Source: Novosphingobium sp. 28-62-57
Lineage (GTDB): Bacteria; Pseudomonadota; Alphaproteobacteria; Sphingomonadales; Sphingomonadaceae
DNA length: 64,000 nt
NCBI GenBank assembly: GCA_002256985.1
Contig: NCGO01000001.1
Span: 744,001-808,000, forward strand
Reading direction: 5' to 3'
The notes beneath the pieces are model-generated. The model ran no database searches. It was given only the letters and a program-made list of their open reading frames with translations, and was not told the origin of the DNA. Below, one piece after another: positions 26,476 to 35,332 of the stretch. Numbering within the stretch: the stretch's first letter is position 1; each line of letters starts with the position of its first letter. Made by a program: the position numbers and the translations under genes.

Positions 26476-27048
26476 ATGTTTTCTGATATTTCGCACGAGC
26501 GTCAGCAGTCTCTTCTGCGTCAACGCAATGTTCTGGCGCTGACCAGCACAAGCCTCGGCCTCGCACTCATCATCGCGACCAGCTTTGCCGCAACCCGCGA
26601 CCGCGAGGTCGTGCTGCTCCCGACGCTGCCCAAAAAGCTGACCGTGACCAGCGCCGGCGTCGAGGCCGACTATCTCGAACTCGTCACCCGCGACACCGCG
26701 CTCGTTCTGCTCAACCGGAGCCCCGAGGGTCTGGACTACTGGATGAATCAAATCCTGAAGCTCGCCGATCCTGGCAGCTATGGGCGCCTAAAGGCCGATC
26801 TGGTTCGCATTGTTGAAGAACAGAGCGGCTCGGATGTCAGCCAGGCCTTCGTCCTCCAGTCGATGACAGTCGATCCGAAGGGACTGACGTCCGAGGTGAG
26901 CGGCACGCTCAAGACCTTCGTTGGGGAACAAGTCGTCGCAAGCGATGATCGCCGTTTCCGTTTCAACTGGACCTACAGGGGCCTTCGCCTCGCGCTCTCG
27001 GGCTTTGCCCCGCTCCCCCCAACAGACAAGTCGAAGGAGGCCAACTGA
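26476..27048 (+). CDS. traE: TraE, T4SS assembly protein
   Basis: A 190-residue type-F TraE. A short cytoplasmic tail and one transmembrane helix (about 21-37; LTSTSLGLALIIATSFA) precede a periplasmic domain with SPEGLDYWMNQILKLADPGS and a late VVASDDRRFRFNWTYRGLRL. It is part of the periplasmic scaffold for the pilus (VirB8-like placement in current models). Its stop overlaps the traK start by one base. Confidence 0.92.
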   Translation: MFSDISHERQQSLLRQRNVLALTSTSLGLALIIATSFAATRDREVVLLPTLPKKLTVTSAGVEADYLELVTRDTALVLLNRSPEGLDYWMNQILKLADPGSYGRLKADLVRIVEEQSGSDVSQAFVLQSMTVDPKGLTSEVSGTLKTFVGEQVVASDDRRFRFNWTYRGLRLALSGFAPLPPTDKSKEAN

Positions 27049-27800
27049 TGGCTCGTCGATACCACAGGATAAACGGCCTGGTTCTCGCCTTTACGCCGCT
27101 GGCGACGTTGTTCGCCGCGCCCGCATGGGCTGATCAGTTCAAACAAGCCGCAGATGGCGCCGGCATCGATTGCTCTGTGTCTGCCCATGAGCTCACGCGT
27201 TTCGCGCTGGTCGAGGATCAGTTTGCGAGTGTCTCGAAGATCTCGACGGGCACGCCGTACAATGACTTTGCGGTCACGAACGAACCGCTGCGCGGCGACA
27301 TCTATGTGTCAGTTCCCGAGACCTATGCCGCGCGGTCGATCAGCTTCTTTGCCACCACCAGGAAGGGGTTTGTCTACAAGATCGCCTGCAAGATCGAAAG
27401 CATTCCCGCAGCGCAGATTTTCATTACGAACCCCGCGATCGCGAAAAGTGATGCCGCGCACTGGGAAGGTGAAACGCCGCTCCCGACGAGCGCGGTGCGC
27501 CTCATTCAGGCCATGGCCAATGACCGGACCATCGAAGGCTTCGAAGTTCGGCAATCATCTGCCCCGCCGGCGCGGGTCGGCACTCTCGAGATCCAGCTCG
27601 TCGCCGACTACCGCGGCGCCAGCCTCGCCGGGAAAGTCATTCGCGTCACCAATCGCGGCGCGAGGAGCCTGACGCTCACCACAAGCGATCTCGCCCCGAA
27701 GGATACGCTCGCCGTTTCGATCGCCAATCCAGTGCTCGAACCCGGCACCGCCACGACGGCTTTCGTGGTCGGCGCGAATGGGGAGAGCAGCCATGACTGA
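27048..27800 (+). CDS. traK: TraK, T4SS outer-membrane core component (VirB9-like)
   Basis: A 250-residue exported protein. The signal peptide ends at APAWA-D (about residue 28), followed by a beta-rich secretin-like domain. TraK, TraV and TraB form the outer-membrane core of F-type systems. The 3' end overlaps traB by 8 nt. Confidence 0.88.
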   Translation: MARRYHRINGLVLAFTPLATLFAAPAWADQFKQAADGAGIDCSVSAHELTRFALVEDQFASVSKISTGTPYNDFAVTNEPLRGDIYVSVPETYAARSISFFATTRKGFVYKIACKIESIPAAQIFITNPAIAKSDAAHWEGETPLPTSAVRLIQAMANDRTIEGFEVRQSSAPPARVGTLEIQLVADYRGASLAGKVIRVTNRGARSLTLTTSDLAPKDTLAVSIANPVLEPGTATTAFVVGANGESSHD

Positions 27801-29127
27801 CCCCCAAGAACAGGCGGCTCCCCTGCAGGCCGAACCCGCGTCGCCTTCGGAAGTGACCGGGCTCAACGCCCGCACAGCCCGGCGGCAAAAGCTGCTCCTC
27901 GGCACCATCGGCGCGATCGCGCTGGTCGGCGGCAGTTGGTTCATCCTTGGCAGCGACAAGGCGAAGTCGGGTGATCCTGGCGCAGCCCAGACCATCGACA
28001 CAGCGGGTCTCGTCAACCGCGATCTCTCTCAGCGCGAGTTTGTGGCCACTTATGGGAACCGTCTCGACGCCGTGACGCGCGACCAGAAGGCTCTGAAGGA
28101 CGCAGCGGCCCCGCGCACCGAAGTCGAGGCGCAGCTTGCCGCGCTCAAGGCCGAAAACCAGGCCATGCGGGTCGATGGCCAGGCGGCTATCGATGCGATC
28201 TCGGCTGAGAATGCCGACCTCAAGTCCCGGCTTACCACACAGCCTGCCGCCCCTGCGCCAACCGCGCTCGCACCGGCCTATGGCCCTCAGGCAGGCGGCT
28301 ACGACGCACGTGGCCGCACCGCGCCGCCTCCTCCGTCAGGCGTCGATGCAGCAGTGGGCGGCGACACGATGGCCCCTGCGCCAGGGGAAGTGAAGCTGAT
28401 GAGCTTCACCTCGGACAAGGCAGGTCTCGGCGGTTTGAAGTCGGCAAGGCCGGATGCACCGCCGGTCGTGATCGAGGACTCCCCCGACTTCTTGCCGCCC
28501 AATTCCTATGCGACGGCACGCGTCATTGTCGGCGTCGATGCATCGGCCGGCGTCGCCAGCCAGACCGATCCGCTTCCAGTGGTTCTCAGGATTACCGGGC
28601 CTGCGCACTCGGTGCTGCAGAACGGCAAAGTGCTGACGACCCGGATCCAGGGCTGCGTGGTCAACGGCGCAGCACGCGGCGATCTGTCTTCGGAGAAGGT
28701 CTACGTGAAGTTGGCCCGCATGACCTGCGATCAGCCCGGCGGCCGCGTTGCGGTCTCCGAGGTCAAGGGCTTCATCAGTTTTGCAGGCAAGTCTGGCGTG
28801 CGCGGCCGGGTTGTCAGCCGCGAGGGCAACCTCGTCAGCCAAGCACTGCTCGCCGGCATTGTTGGCGGCTTTGGCCGGGGCTTTTCGGCGAACTCCAACA
28901 GCGTCTTTTCTGGTGTCACTGCCAATGGGGGCGGCAGCCGCTCCAAACTTTCCGCCGGGGACATTGTCGGTGGCGGACTTGGCCAGGGCGCGGCCGATGC
29001 AGCCGATACGGTCAGCAAATATCTGATCGAACGCGCCGAACAATATCAGCCCGTCGTCGAGATGCCGACCGGCATCGATGTCGAAATCGTCTTTCTGGAC
29101 GGCGTTTACGTGAGGAACTCCCGATGA
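27793..29127 (+). CDS. traB: TraB, T4SS envelope-spanning protein (VirB10-like)
   Basis: A 444-residue protein with a cytoplasmic N-terminus, a membrane helix (about 37-57), a coiled-coil stretch (about 95-150; EAQLAALKAENQAMR) and a Pro-rich segment (about 155-190). The C-terminal beta-barrel domain is of VirB10/TrbI type (NSYATARVIVGVDASAG, then CVVNGAARGDLSSEKVYVKL and GFGRGFSANSNSVF). It bridges the inner membrane to the outer-membrane core. ATG 27793 follows GGGAGAG; the ORF's earlier ATG (27778) lies deep in traK. Confidence 0.92.
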   Translation: MTDPQEQAAPLQAEPASPSEVTGLNARTARRQKLLLGTIGAIALVGGSWFILGSDKAKSGDPGAAQTIDTAGLVNRDLSQREFVATYGNRLDAVTRDQKALKDAAAPRTEVEAQLAALKAENQAMRVDGQAAIDAISAENADLKSRLTTQPAAPAPTALAPAYGPQAGGYDARGRTAPPPPSGVDAAVGGDTMAPAPGEVKLMSFTSDKAGLGGLKSARPDAPPVVIEDSPDFLPPNSYATARVIVGVDASAGVASQTDPLPVVLRITGPAHSVLQNGKVLTTRIQGCVVNGAARGDLSSEKVYVKLARMTCDQPGGRVAVSEVKGFISFAGKSGVRGRVVSREGNLVSQALLAGIVGGFGRGFSANSNSVFSGVTANGGGSRSKLSAGDIVGGGLGQGAADAADTVSKYLIERAEQYQPVVEMPTGIDVEIVFLDGVYVRNSR

Positions 29128-30005
29128 TTGCAAGCCCTGATCCAAAGCCTAGCCGCTGGCTCCGCCCCGCTGCTGGCATTGCCGCTCTTATCACCCTGTC
29201 TGCCGCCACCGGTTGGGGCGTGGCCAGTTTCGCCGGGGCAGCAAGCGGCCCCGATACCACCAAAGTGCGCGCAGCCCTCAAGCTGCGCCTGCCCAAGACG
29301 CCGATCGATGCGATCACTTGCAAGGGCCTGGGGGGCCTGTGTGAGGTCGCTTCGAAATCGACACTCTTCTACGTCGACCGGGCGGCTAAATATCTCGTGA
29401 TCGGCCGGGTCTACGACATGGAGGCGCGCCAGGATCTGACGGCAGCGCGGCTGCTGGCGCTCAATCCCGATCTGCTGGCGGCAGGTGCCGCCCGGCGCGC
29501 AGGTGACGACGAAGCGCCTCCTCCGAAGCGCGCAAGTGTGCCGGCAAAGGTCTCGCTGGCAGGGCTGCCTGCGAGCGGCGCGGTCACCTGGGGACCTGCC
29601 AACGGCCCCCGAGTGGTCGTCTTTTCCGACTTCCACTGCGGCTACTGCAAGAAGCTCGAAGGCGAGCTGAAGGCGATCGGCGCGCGGGTCGAGGAACGGC
29701 CCATCTCGATCTTCGGTGCGGAGAGCCGCAAGGACGCCGAGCGGGTGATCTGTTCGCCGCGGCCGGAAGTCGCACTTCATATGGCCTATTCGGGGCTGGC
29801 GCTCGCCAACCCCAAGCCGTGCGACACCCGCGGGCTCGATGCCAATGAGGCCTTTGCCAGGGCTCACGGCTTTGGCGGCACCCCGGTCATTGTTCGACCT
29901 TCCGACGGCGCCGTCCTCGAAGGTTTCCGCCCTGCGGCTGCGCTGCGGACATTCCTAAGCGGCGCTTCCACGGCCTCGATCACAAAGGATCAACTCCATG
30001 GTTAA
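29124..30005 (+). CDS. DsbC-like thiol:disulfide interchange protein of the tra operon
   Basis: A 293-residue protein. An N-terminal membrane anchor or signal (about 15-40) leads to a DsbC dimerisation-like region (LPKTPIDAITCKGLGGLCEV) and a thioredoxin fold with CGYC (C162, C165) and a cis-Pro loop GGTPVIV. It probably isomerises disulfides in the Cys-rich tra proteins (TraU, TraN, TraH). The start overlaps traB (ATGA) and the 3' end overlaps traV. dsbC/trbB-like genes in the operon are usual for F-type systems. Confidence 0.9.
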   Translation: MIASPDPKPSRWLRPAAGIAALITLSAATGWGVASFAGAASGPDTTKVRAALKLRLPKTPIDAITCKGLGGLCEVASKSTLFYVDRAAKYLVIGRVYDMEARQDLTAARLLALNPDLLAAGAARRAGDDEAPPPKRASVPAKVSLAGLPASGAVTWGPANGPRVVVFSDFHCGYCKKLEGELKAIGARVEERPISIFGAESRKDAERVICSPRPEVALHMAYSGLALANPKPCDTRGLDANEAFARAHGFGGTPVIVRPSDGAVLEGFRPAAALRTFLSGASTASITKDQLHG

Positions 30006-30804
30006 ACCCGTGCGCCTCCTCGTCTGCGCCTGCTTCGCCGTCTTTATGAGCGGTTGCGCAACCTTCGGCACGAATGTCGAAGGAAACTTCACCTGCCGCG
30101 CGCCCAAGGGCGATTGCGCGCCCTCCCACGTGATCGATGCGCGTGCCACGGCTGTGGTCGGGGACGGCGCCGCGCCGCAGGACCTTACGCGCGTCCGCGT
30201 CGGGGTTGGCGGCGGTGACACCGCCCGCACGGCCGAGCGCACGCTGAGAATCGTGTTTCCAGCCCATATCGACGAAGCAGGCACGCTTCACGATGAGGCC
30301 GTCGCCTGGACCGTGATCGAAAACCCGCGTTGGGCCGCTGAATTGCGGCGTAAGCCTGGCGAAGACACCGCTCCGCCTTTGATGCGCCAGTTGCGACACC
30401 AGCTCAGATCTGCCCAGCAGAACGCTGAAAAGGCGGGCAAAGAGACCCCGCCAGACGCAGACGCGCCGCAGGACGATACGGCGGCGCTCGAAGGTGCCTA
30501 TCCCTCGCCCCAGGCCTCGCCTTTTTCGCTGGCCGCCCCGCCAGATCCAGATTCTCCCCCAACTTCTCCGGATGCCTCGCCGCTGGCCCTCCCCTCCACG
30601 GCGCGCGAGGCCGTAGCCGGTGCCAAGGCACCGGCGGTCGGGGGGTTCGACATGCCTGCTCCGCCGCATGATCGGACCCCTCGGCCACTTGGAGCACCGG
30701 CATCCTCCAAGTTCCCGAGCATCGAGGCCATCCAGGCGGCGATCGCCAAGCGCGCCGCAGGCAAGACAACGCCCTCCGCCGCACCGAACAAGGATCAAAA
30801 CTGA
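29998..30804 (+). CDS. traV: TraV, outer-membrane core lipoprotein
   Basis: A 268-residue lipoprotein with lipobox FMSGC (C18). A small Cys-containing N-terminal domain (NVEGNFTCRAPKGDCAPSHV) is the conserved TraV part. The remainder is a long Pro/Ala-rich region (about 120-255). It is predicted to anchor the TraK/TraB core in the outer membrane. The stop overlaps the traC start by one base. Confidence 0.88.
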   Translation: MVKPVRLLVCACFAVFMSGCATFGTNVEGNFTCRAPKGDCAPSHVIDARATAVVGDGAAPQDLTRVRVGVGGGDTARTAERTLRIVFPAHIDEAGTLHDEAVAWTVIENPRWAAELRRKPGEDTAPPLMRQLRHQLRSAQQNAEKAGKETPPDADAPQDDTAALEGAYPSPQASPFSLAAPPDPDSPPTSPDASPLALPSTAREAVAGAKAPAVGGFDMPAPPHDRTPRPLGAPASSKFPSIEAIQAAIAKRAAGKTTPSAAPNKDQN

Positions 30805-33350
30805 TGGCCGAGAAACTGAAGTCGATCATCGGCCGCGTCCTTTCCGGCCTCGTTGGCGATGCTGAACATGCCGAAAAGGGGCGATCGCATCTCATGCTGG
30901 ACATGCTCTCGGACTGGCTGCCCTACCGCGTCTTCGACCCGCAAAGCCGGCTCTATTTCAACGCGCGCTCCAAGGGCTTCGTCCTGTCGGTGACGCCGCT
31001 GATCGGAGCGGACGAACGGACCGGAGAAATCCTGGGACAGTTCTTTTCGGAAGGATTGCCAGCGGGCGCCTGCCTCCAGGTTCTGCACCTCGCCAGCCCT
31101 CGCATCAGCCGGATCGTTGGCCCCTGGTTTGCACCGCGCTACGTTCAGGGCGGCGTATATGAGGCGATCGCCCGGCACCGGGCCAAGCGGCTATACGACC
31201 TCGTTTGGCAGTCGGGCTGCGCGGACGCCCCCTTCCATGCCCGTCACCATCAGGTAATCGTATCGGTTGGCGTTCCAGCGTCCAAGGCAATCAGCAACGA
31301 AGAGCTGAAGCAGATCCGCGACGGCCTGATCGCCATGCTCAAATCGCTGAACCTCGGCGTTGCCGAAGTGGGCCCGCAGGAACTCATCGGCGTGATCGAT
31401 GATCTGACCTCGCCAACGACAGCGCCCCAGGACGATGTCGTCCCCTACAACCCCAATGATCCGATTGCCGCGCAGGCCATCCGCCACGACATCGAACTCA
31501 TCGTGCACGAAGACCGGATGCATCTGCGGACCGAGCGTTTCCGCGCCACGGGCAAAGTCAACGACGGCGTTCCCGAGATTGGCACTGTCTACCCTGACGC
31601 CTTCGATGTGCGGCATTTTTCTGTCCGCAACATGCCGCAACGCTGGGCACCGTGGGAGTGCGCGCGGCTGATCGGCGATCTCTTTACCGACAAGCTGCGC
31701 TTTCCGTGTCCCGCCGCGACCATGCTCTGCCTCGTCTATCCCGACCAGGAAACCGCTGCGGCGAAGGCCGGCTTCAAGTTCATGCGCACGACCAGCCTTG
31801 CAGGAACGCGCAGCGCCCGTTTCCTGCCGAGGATCGGCGAGCAGGCCGCCGAGTGGCAACATGTCCAGACCGAACTCCAGGAGGGCCGCCGGCTTGTCCG
31901 GGTCTTCTACGGTCTCACGACCTTCTCGCCGCTGGGGGCTGGCGACCGGCACGAACGGGCGATCAAGTCGATCTACAAGGCGGCAGGCTGGGACCTTGCC
32001 GACGAGCGCTATCTTCAGGTCCAGGGGCTCCTTGCAGCTATGCCGTTGACCTTGGCCGATGGTCTTGGCGCCGACATGGAGCGCCTCAAGCGCTTCAAGA
32101 CCGTGCTGTCGATGACGGCCGCCAACATTGCCCCAATGCAAGGCGAGTATCTGGGCGGCACCCACCCGCACCTGTTGTTCGTCGGCCGTCGCGGCCAGCC
32201 CTTCTTCTGGTCGCCCTTCGAAAACGAGGCCGGCAACCACAATGTCGCGATCTGCGGCAAGTCGGGTTCAGGCAAGTCGGTGCTGCTACAGGAAATGTGC
32301 GCTGCGCTGCGCGGAGCCGGAGCCCAGGTCGTGGTCATCGACGATGGCCGCAGCTTCGAGCATTCGGTCAAGCTACAAGGCGGCCGGTTTGTCGAGTTCA
32401 CGATGAAGGCAGGCTTCTGCCTCAATCCGTTCTCGATGATCGATGCACTGCGGGCGCAAGAAGACGAGGACTATCGGCTCGACTGCTTCGGCATGATCAA
32501 GGCGATCGTGGGCCAGATGGCCCGCCACAGCGCGAAGCTCACCGATACCGAGCGCGGCCTCATCGACCGGGCGGTCAACACCGTCTGGAATGAGCACGGC
32601 GCCGAGGCGAGCATCACCGCTGTGGGGGATGCCCTGGCAGCGCTCGGGACCGAGTCCGCCGGCGATCTCGCCACGGCGCTCGCACCCTACATGGCTGGGG
32701 GCACATACGGTGCCTTCTTCGAAGGACAGGCGAGCCTCGATCTCGATGCGGACTTCACGGTCTTCGAGATGTCGGACCTTGCGAGCCGCGAGGAACTGCG
32801 CGCTGTCGTGCTGTCGGCCATCATGTTCATGACCGGCCAGGCGATGACCCGGAGCCCGCGCTCGGTGCGCAAGCTGCTGCTGATCGATGAGGCCTGGTCG
32901 ATGCTGAAGGGCGGCTCGATGGGAGAGTTCGTCGAAACCTACGCGCGCACCTGCCGCAAATATGGCGGTGCGCTCGCGACCGCCACGCAGTCGCTCAACG
33001 ACTACTACAAGTCGGATGGCGCGACAGCCGCGCTCGAGAACAGCGACTGGATGCTGATCCTCCAGCAGAAGCCCGAGACGATCGCCGATTTCAAGGCCTC
33101 CAAGCGCCTCGACATGGATGACCGGACCGAGACCCTGATCCGCAGCCTGAAGCGCTCAGGCAACGACTATTCAGAGGTCTTCATCAAGGGCCCGGAGACC
33201 GAGGCCATCGGGCGGCTCGTGCTCGATGATTACTCGGCGACGCTGTTTTCAAGCTCACCCCAGACCTTTGCCGCGATCGATGCAGAGATTGCTCGCGGCC
33301 ATCAGCTTGCCGACGCGATCGAGCGGATCGCATTCGCCGATCGCACCTGA
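30804..33350 (+). CDS. traC: TraC, T4SS assembly ATPase (VirB4-like)
   Basis: An 848-residue ATPase. Walker A CGKSGSGKS lies at about 484-492 and Walker B LLLIDEAWS at about 691-699, with a downstream TATQSLNDYY segment. The N-terminal half is the TraC/VirB4 docking domain. It powers pilus assembly at the cytoplasmic face of the inner membrane. Length and motif spacing match the family. Confidence 0.96.
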   Translation: MAEKLKSIIGRVLSGLVGDAEHAEKGRSHLMLDMLSDWLPYRVFDPQSRLYFNARSKGFVLSVTPLIGADERTGEILGQFFSEGLPAGACLQVLHLASPRISRIVGPWFAPRYVQGGVYEAIARHRAKRLYDLVWQSGCADAPFHARHHQVIVSVGVPASKAISNEELKQIRDGLIAMLKSLNLGVAEVGPQELIGVIDDLTSPTTAPQDDVVPYNPNDPIAAQAIRHDIELIVHEDRMHLRTERFRATGKVNDGVPEIGTVYPDAFDVRHFSVRNMPQRWAPWECARLIGDLFTDKLRFPCPAATMLCLVYPDQETAAAKAGFKFMRTTSLAGTRSARFLPRIGEQAAEWQHVQTELQEGRRLVRVFYGLTTFSPLGAGDRHERAIKSIYKAAGWDLADERYLQVQGLLAAMPLTLADGLGADMERLKRFKTVLSMTAANIAPMQGEYLGGTHPHLLFVGRRGQPFFWSPFENEAGNHNVAICGKSGSGKSVLLQEMCAALRGAGAQVVVIDDGRSFEHSVKLQGGRFVEFTMKAGFCLNPFSMIDALRAQEDEDYRLDCFGMIKAIVGQMARHSAKLTDTERGLIDRAVNTVWNEHGAEASITAVGDALAALGTESAGDLATALAPYMAGGTYGAFFEGQASLDLDADFTVFEMSDLASREELRAVVLSAIMFMTGQAMTRSPRSVRKLLLIDEAWSMLKGGSMGEFVETYARTCRKYGGALATATQSLNDYYKSDGATAALENSDWMLILQQKPETIADFKASKRLDMDDRTETLIRSLKRSGNDYSEVFIKGPETEAIGRLVLDDYSATLFSSSPQTFAAIDAEIARGHQLADAIERIAFADRT

Positions 33351-33377
33351 AACCCATCAATCAAGGACACCTTTCTC

Positions 33378-33773
33378 ATGCCTCTTCATCTCATCAGCCC
33401 CTTTGACCGGCCGTTGGATACCCGACCGGACGAGGGTTTCGAAACCCCGTCAGCCAAGAGCTGGCGCCAGCACGCCGCTGACACCTGCTATATTCTCGTC
33501 AAAGCGGGAGGCTTCCTTGGCTCGACCTATCTCATGACGCTCGGGCTGCCGCTGCTGTTCTTCCTGCTGATTTCGGGGGGCAGCGTGGATCTCTTGTTCG
33601 CGCAGATCGAAAATCTCGCTGGCCGCTTCCTGACCGCCGATCCCGTCCGGAAGGCCGGGTTTGTCGAAGAGCTCAAGTTTGCGGCCGTGGGTCTCGCAAC
33701 CTTGCTCGCCGTCTGGCGCCTGCCGCGCTTCCTCAATGAGGTGGCGACAAGACTCCAGGGTGAAAAACTGTGA
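33378..33773 (+). CDS. Small membrane protein of the tra operon, unknown
   Basis: A 131-residue protein with a hydrophobic segment at about 42-65 (YLMTLGLPLLFFLLISGG) and a weaker one at about 98-115. Not recognised as a named Tra protein. It sits 27 bp after traC, and its stop overlaps the trbI start (GTGA), so it is part of the operon and probably an inner-membrane accessory. Confidence 0.7.
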   Translation: MPLHLISPFDRPLDTRPDEGFETPSAKSWRQHAADTCYILVKAGGFLGSTYLMTLGLPLLFFLLISGGSVDLLFAQIENLAGRFLTADPVRKAGFVEELKFAAVGLATLLAVWRLPRFLNEVATRLQGEKL

Positions 33774-34177
33774 AGAACATTTTGGCAACATTGGCCATGT
33801 CCAAGCGGTTCGCCGGTCTCAATCTCACCGCCATTGCGCTCGGTGCCAGCATGCTGGCTTCCACGCTCTGGGGGGTCTGGGCGACGCAAAAGTTGCTCGA
33901 TCTCCAGAAGCGCGAAGTCGTGACGGTGCAACTGAGCCGGATCATGGGCGAGTTCATCGAGGCAGAAGCCAGGGTCGGTCGTCCGCCTGAAGAAACCAAG
34001 CAGCGGGTACAGGCCTACCTCCAGGCCGTCCAAGCCTCTGTCCAGCGCCTCTCCCGCGATGGCCGCACGGTCCTTGTCGCAGAAGCTGTGGTGGCGGGCA
34101 GCACGCCGGACTTCACCGCTGCGGTGCGCGCCGATGTCGCGCACCGGATGGGAGCGCTTCCCGATGCGCAGCACTGA
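33770..34177 (+). CDS. trbI: Type-F transfer protein TrbI
   Basis: A 135-residue TrbI_Ftype-like protein with one N-terminal transmembrane helix (about 18-37) and a soluble periplasmic helical part containing VQLSRIMGEFIEAEAR. In the F plasmid TrbI influences pilus retraction. The GTG start overlaps the preceding stop; an ATG ten codons in is possible. Its 3' end overlaps the S26 peptidase gene by 14 nt. Confidence 0.85.
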   Translation: MKNILATLAMSKRFAGLNLTAIALGASMLASTLWGVWATQKLLDLQKREVVTVQLSRIMGEFIEAEARVGRPPEETKQRVQAYLQAVQASVQRLSRDGRTVLVAEAVVAGSTPDFTAAVRADVAHRMGALPDAQH

Positions 34178-34688
34178 CTTCCTCTGGCGATCCCACGCAT
34201 GGCGGCGCCCGGCGCTGTGGGGGGGACTTGGTGCCGGAGCGCTGGCGCTGTCCTCGCTCGCTACCTTTGGCGAGAGCCATGCGCTGATGATCAACGCCAG
34301 CTCGAGCCTGCCCTACTGGGCCATCTGGCTGACACGCGGTGCCACGCCGCAGCGCGGCGATATCATCTTGTTCGATCCGCCGGCCTCGCCCTTGCTCGAG
34401 AAGCATTTCGGCAAGGAGCCGAAGCCGTTTGGCAAGCGCGTCAGCGGCGTGCCCGGCGACATCGTGACCGAACGGGGCCGTGCCTTCTTCGTCAATGGCA
34501 AGCTCGTCGCCAAGGCAAAACCCAAGAGCCGCCTCGACGAAGCGCTGGCGCTCGGTCCGACCGGCGCCGTGCCCAAGGGCTGCTACTTCGTGACAACTGG
34601 GCACAAGGATGGCTTCGATAGCCGCTACGCCGCCATTGGTTGGATCTGCCGCCAGCGCATCCTCGGGGTCGGGAGGCCGATCCTGTGA
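34164..34688 (+). CDS. S26-family conjugative signal peptidase (RP4 TraF type)
   Basis: A 174-residue membrane-anchored serine peptidase. The catalytic serine is S48 in SSSLPYW and the catalytic lysine is K91 in GKRVSGVPGD. The hydrophobic anchor is about 18-35. In other systems this enzyme processes or cyclises the pilin; here the likely substrate is TraA. ATG 34164 was chosen inside the trbI overlap; the frame is open further upstream without support. Its stop overlaps the traW start. Confidence 0.88.
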   Translation: MRSTDFLWRSHAWRRPALWGGLGAGALALSSLATFGESHALMINASSSLPYWAIWLTRGATPQRGDIILFDPPASPLLEKHFGKEPKPFGKRVSGVPGDIVTERGRAFFVNGKLVAKAKPKSRLDEALALGPTGAVPKGCYFVTTGHKDGFDSRYAAIGWICRQRILGVGRPIL

Positions 34689-35332
34689 AGATGCGCACCC
34701 TCCCGCTCTGCGCGACCGCGCTGGCACTCATCGTCGTCGCCGAGGCGCGCGCGCGCGATTACGGCCAGCAGGGCACGGTCTGGCCAGTGGTCGAGCCGGA
34801 CCTGCTTCAGCAAATCCATGCCCGTCTCCAGCACCTGGAAGCGAGCGGTGAGACCGCACGACTGAACGAGGAGCTCAAGCGCCGCACGATCGCGCGCGTC
34901 AATCGGCCCGAGCCCGTCGCCGGCATCACAGCTGCTTCCGAAGCACGCATCTGGCGCTTCGATCCAACGATCACGGTCGAACGCGACATTGCCGACGACA
35001 AAGGCCGGGTCATCATGGCGGCGGGCACACGGGTCAATCCACTCGACACTGTCCCGCTGCGCGCACCCCTCGTCTTTCTCGACGGCGATGACCCGGCCCA
35101 ACTCGCCTGGGCAGCACAGCGCTACGGGACCACGCGCGCCAAACTCATCCTGGTTCGCGGCGCCCCGCTCGAACTCATGAAGGCCCGCCAGCGCCGCTTC
35201 TACTTCGATCAGGGTGGCAAGCTCGTGAAGCACTTCGGCATTCGCGCGGTGCCCGCGGCGGTCGAGCAGCAAGGCCGCGTCCTCGTCATCACCGAGGCGC
35301 CGATCAAGCCGCAGGAGCGGTCACCATCATGA
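34685..35332 (+). CDS. traW: TraW, periplasmic pilus-assembly protein
   Basis: A 215-residue exported protein. The signal peptide ends near ARA-R. The TraW core includes YGQQGTVWPVVEPDLLQQI, FDPTITVERDIADDKG, GTRVNPLDTVPL and the tail FYFDQGGKLVKHFGIRAVPA, a pseudo-thioredoxin-like segment. GTG 34685 has GGGAGG 8 nt upstream; ATG 34691 is an alternative. TraW interacts with TraU and TrbC in F-type systems. Confidence 0.92.
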   Translation: MKMRTLPLCATALALIVVAEARARDYGQQGTVWPVVEPDLLQQIHARLQHLEASGETARLNEELKRRTIARVNRPEPVAGITAASEARIWRFDPTITVERDIADDKGRVIMAAGTRVNPLDTVPLRAPLVFLDGDDPAQLAWAAQRYGTTRAKLILVRGAPLELMKARQRRFYFDQGGKLVKHFGIRAVPAAVEQQGRVLVITEAPIKPQERSPS

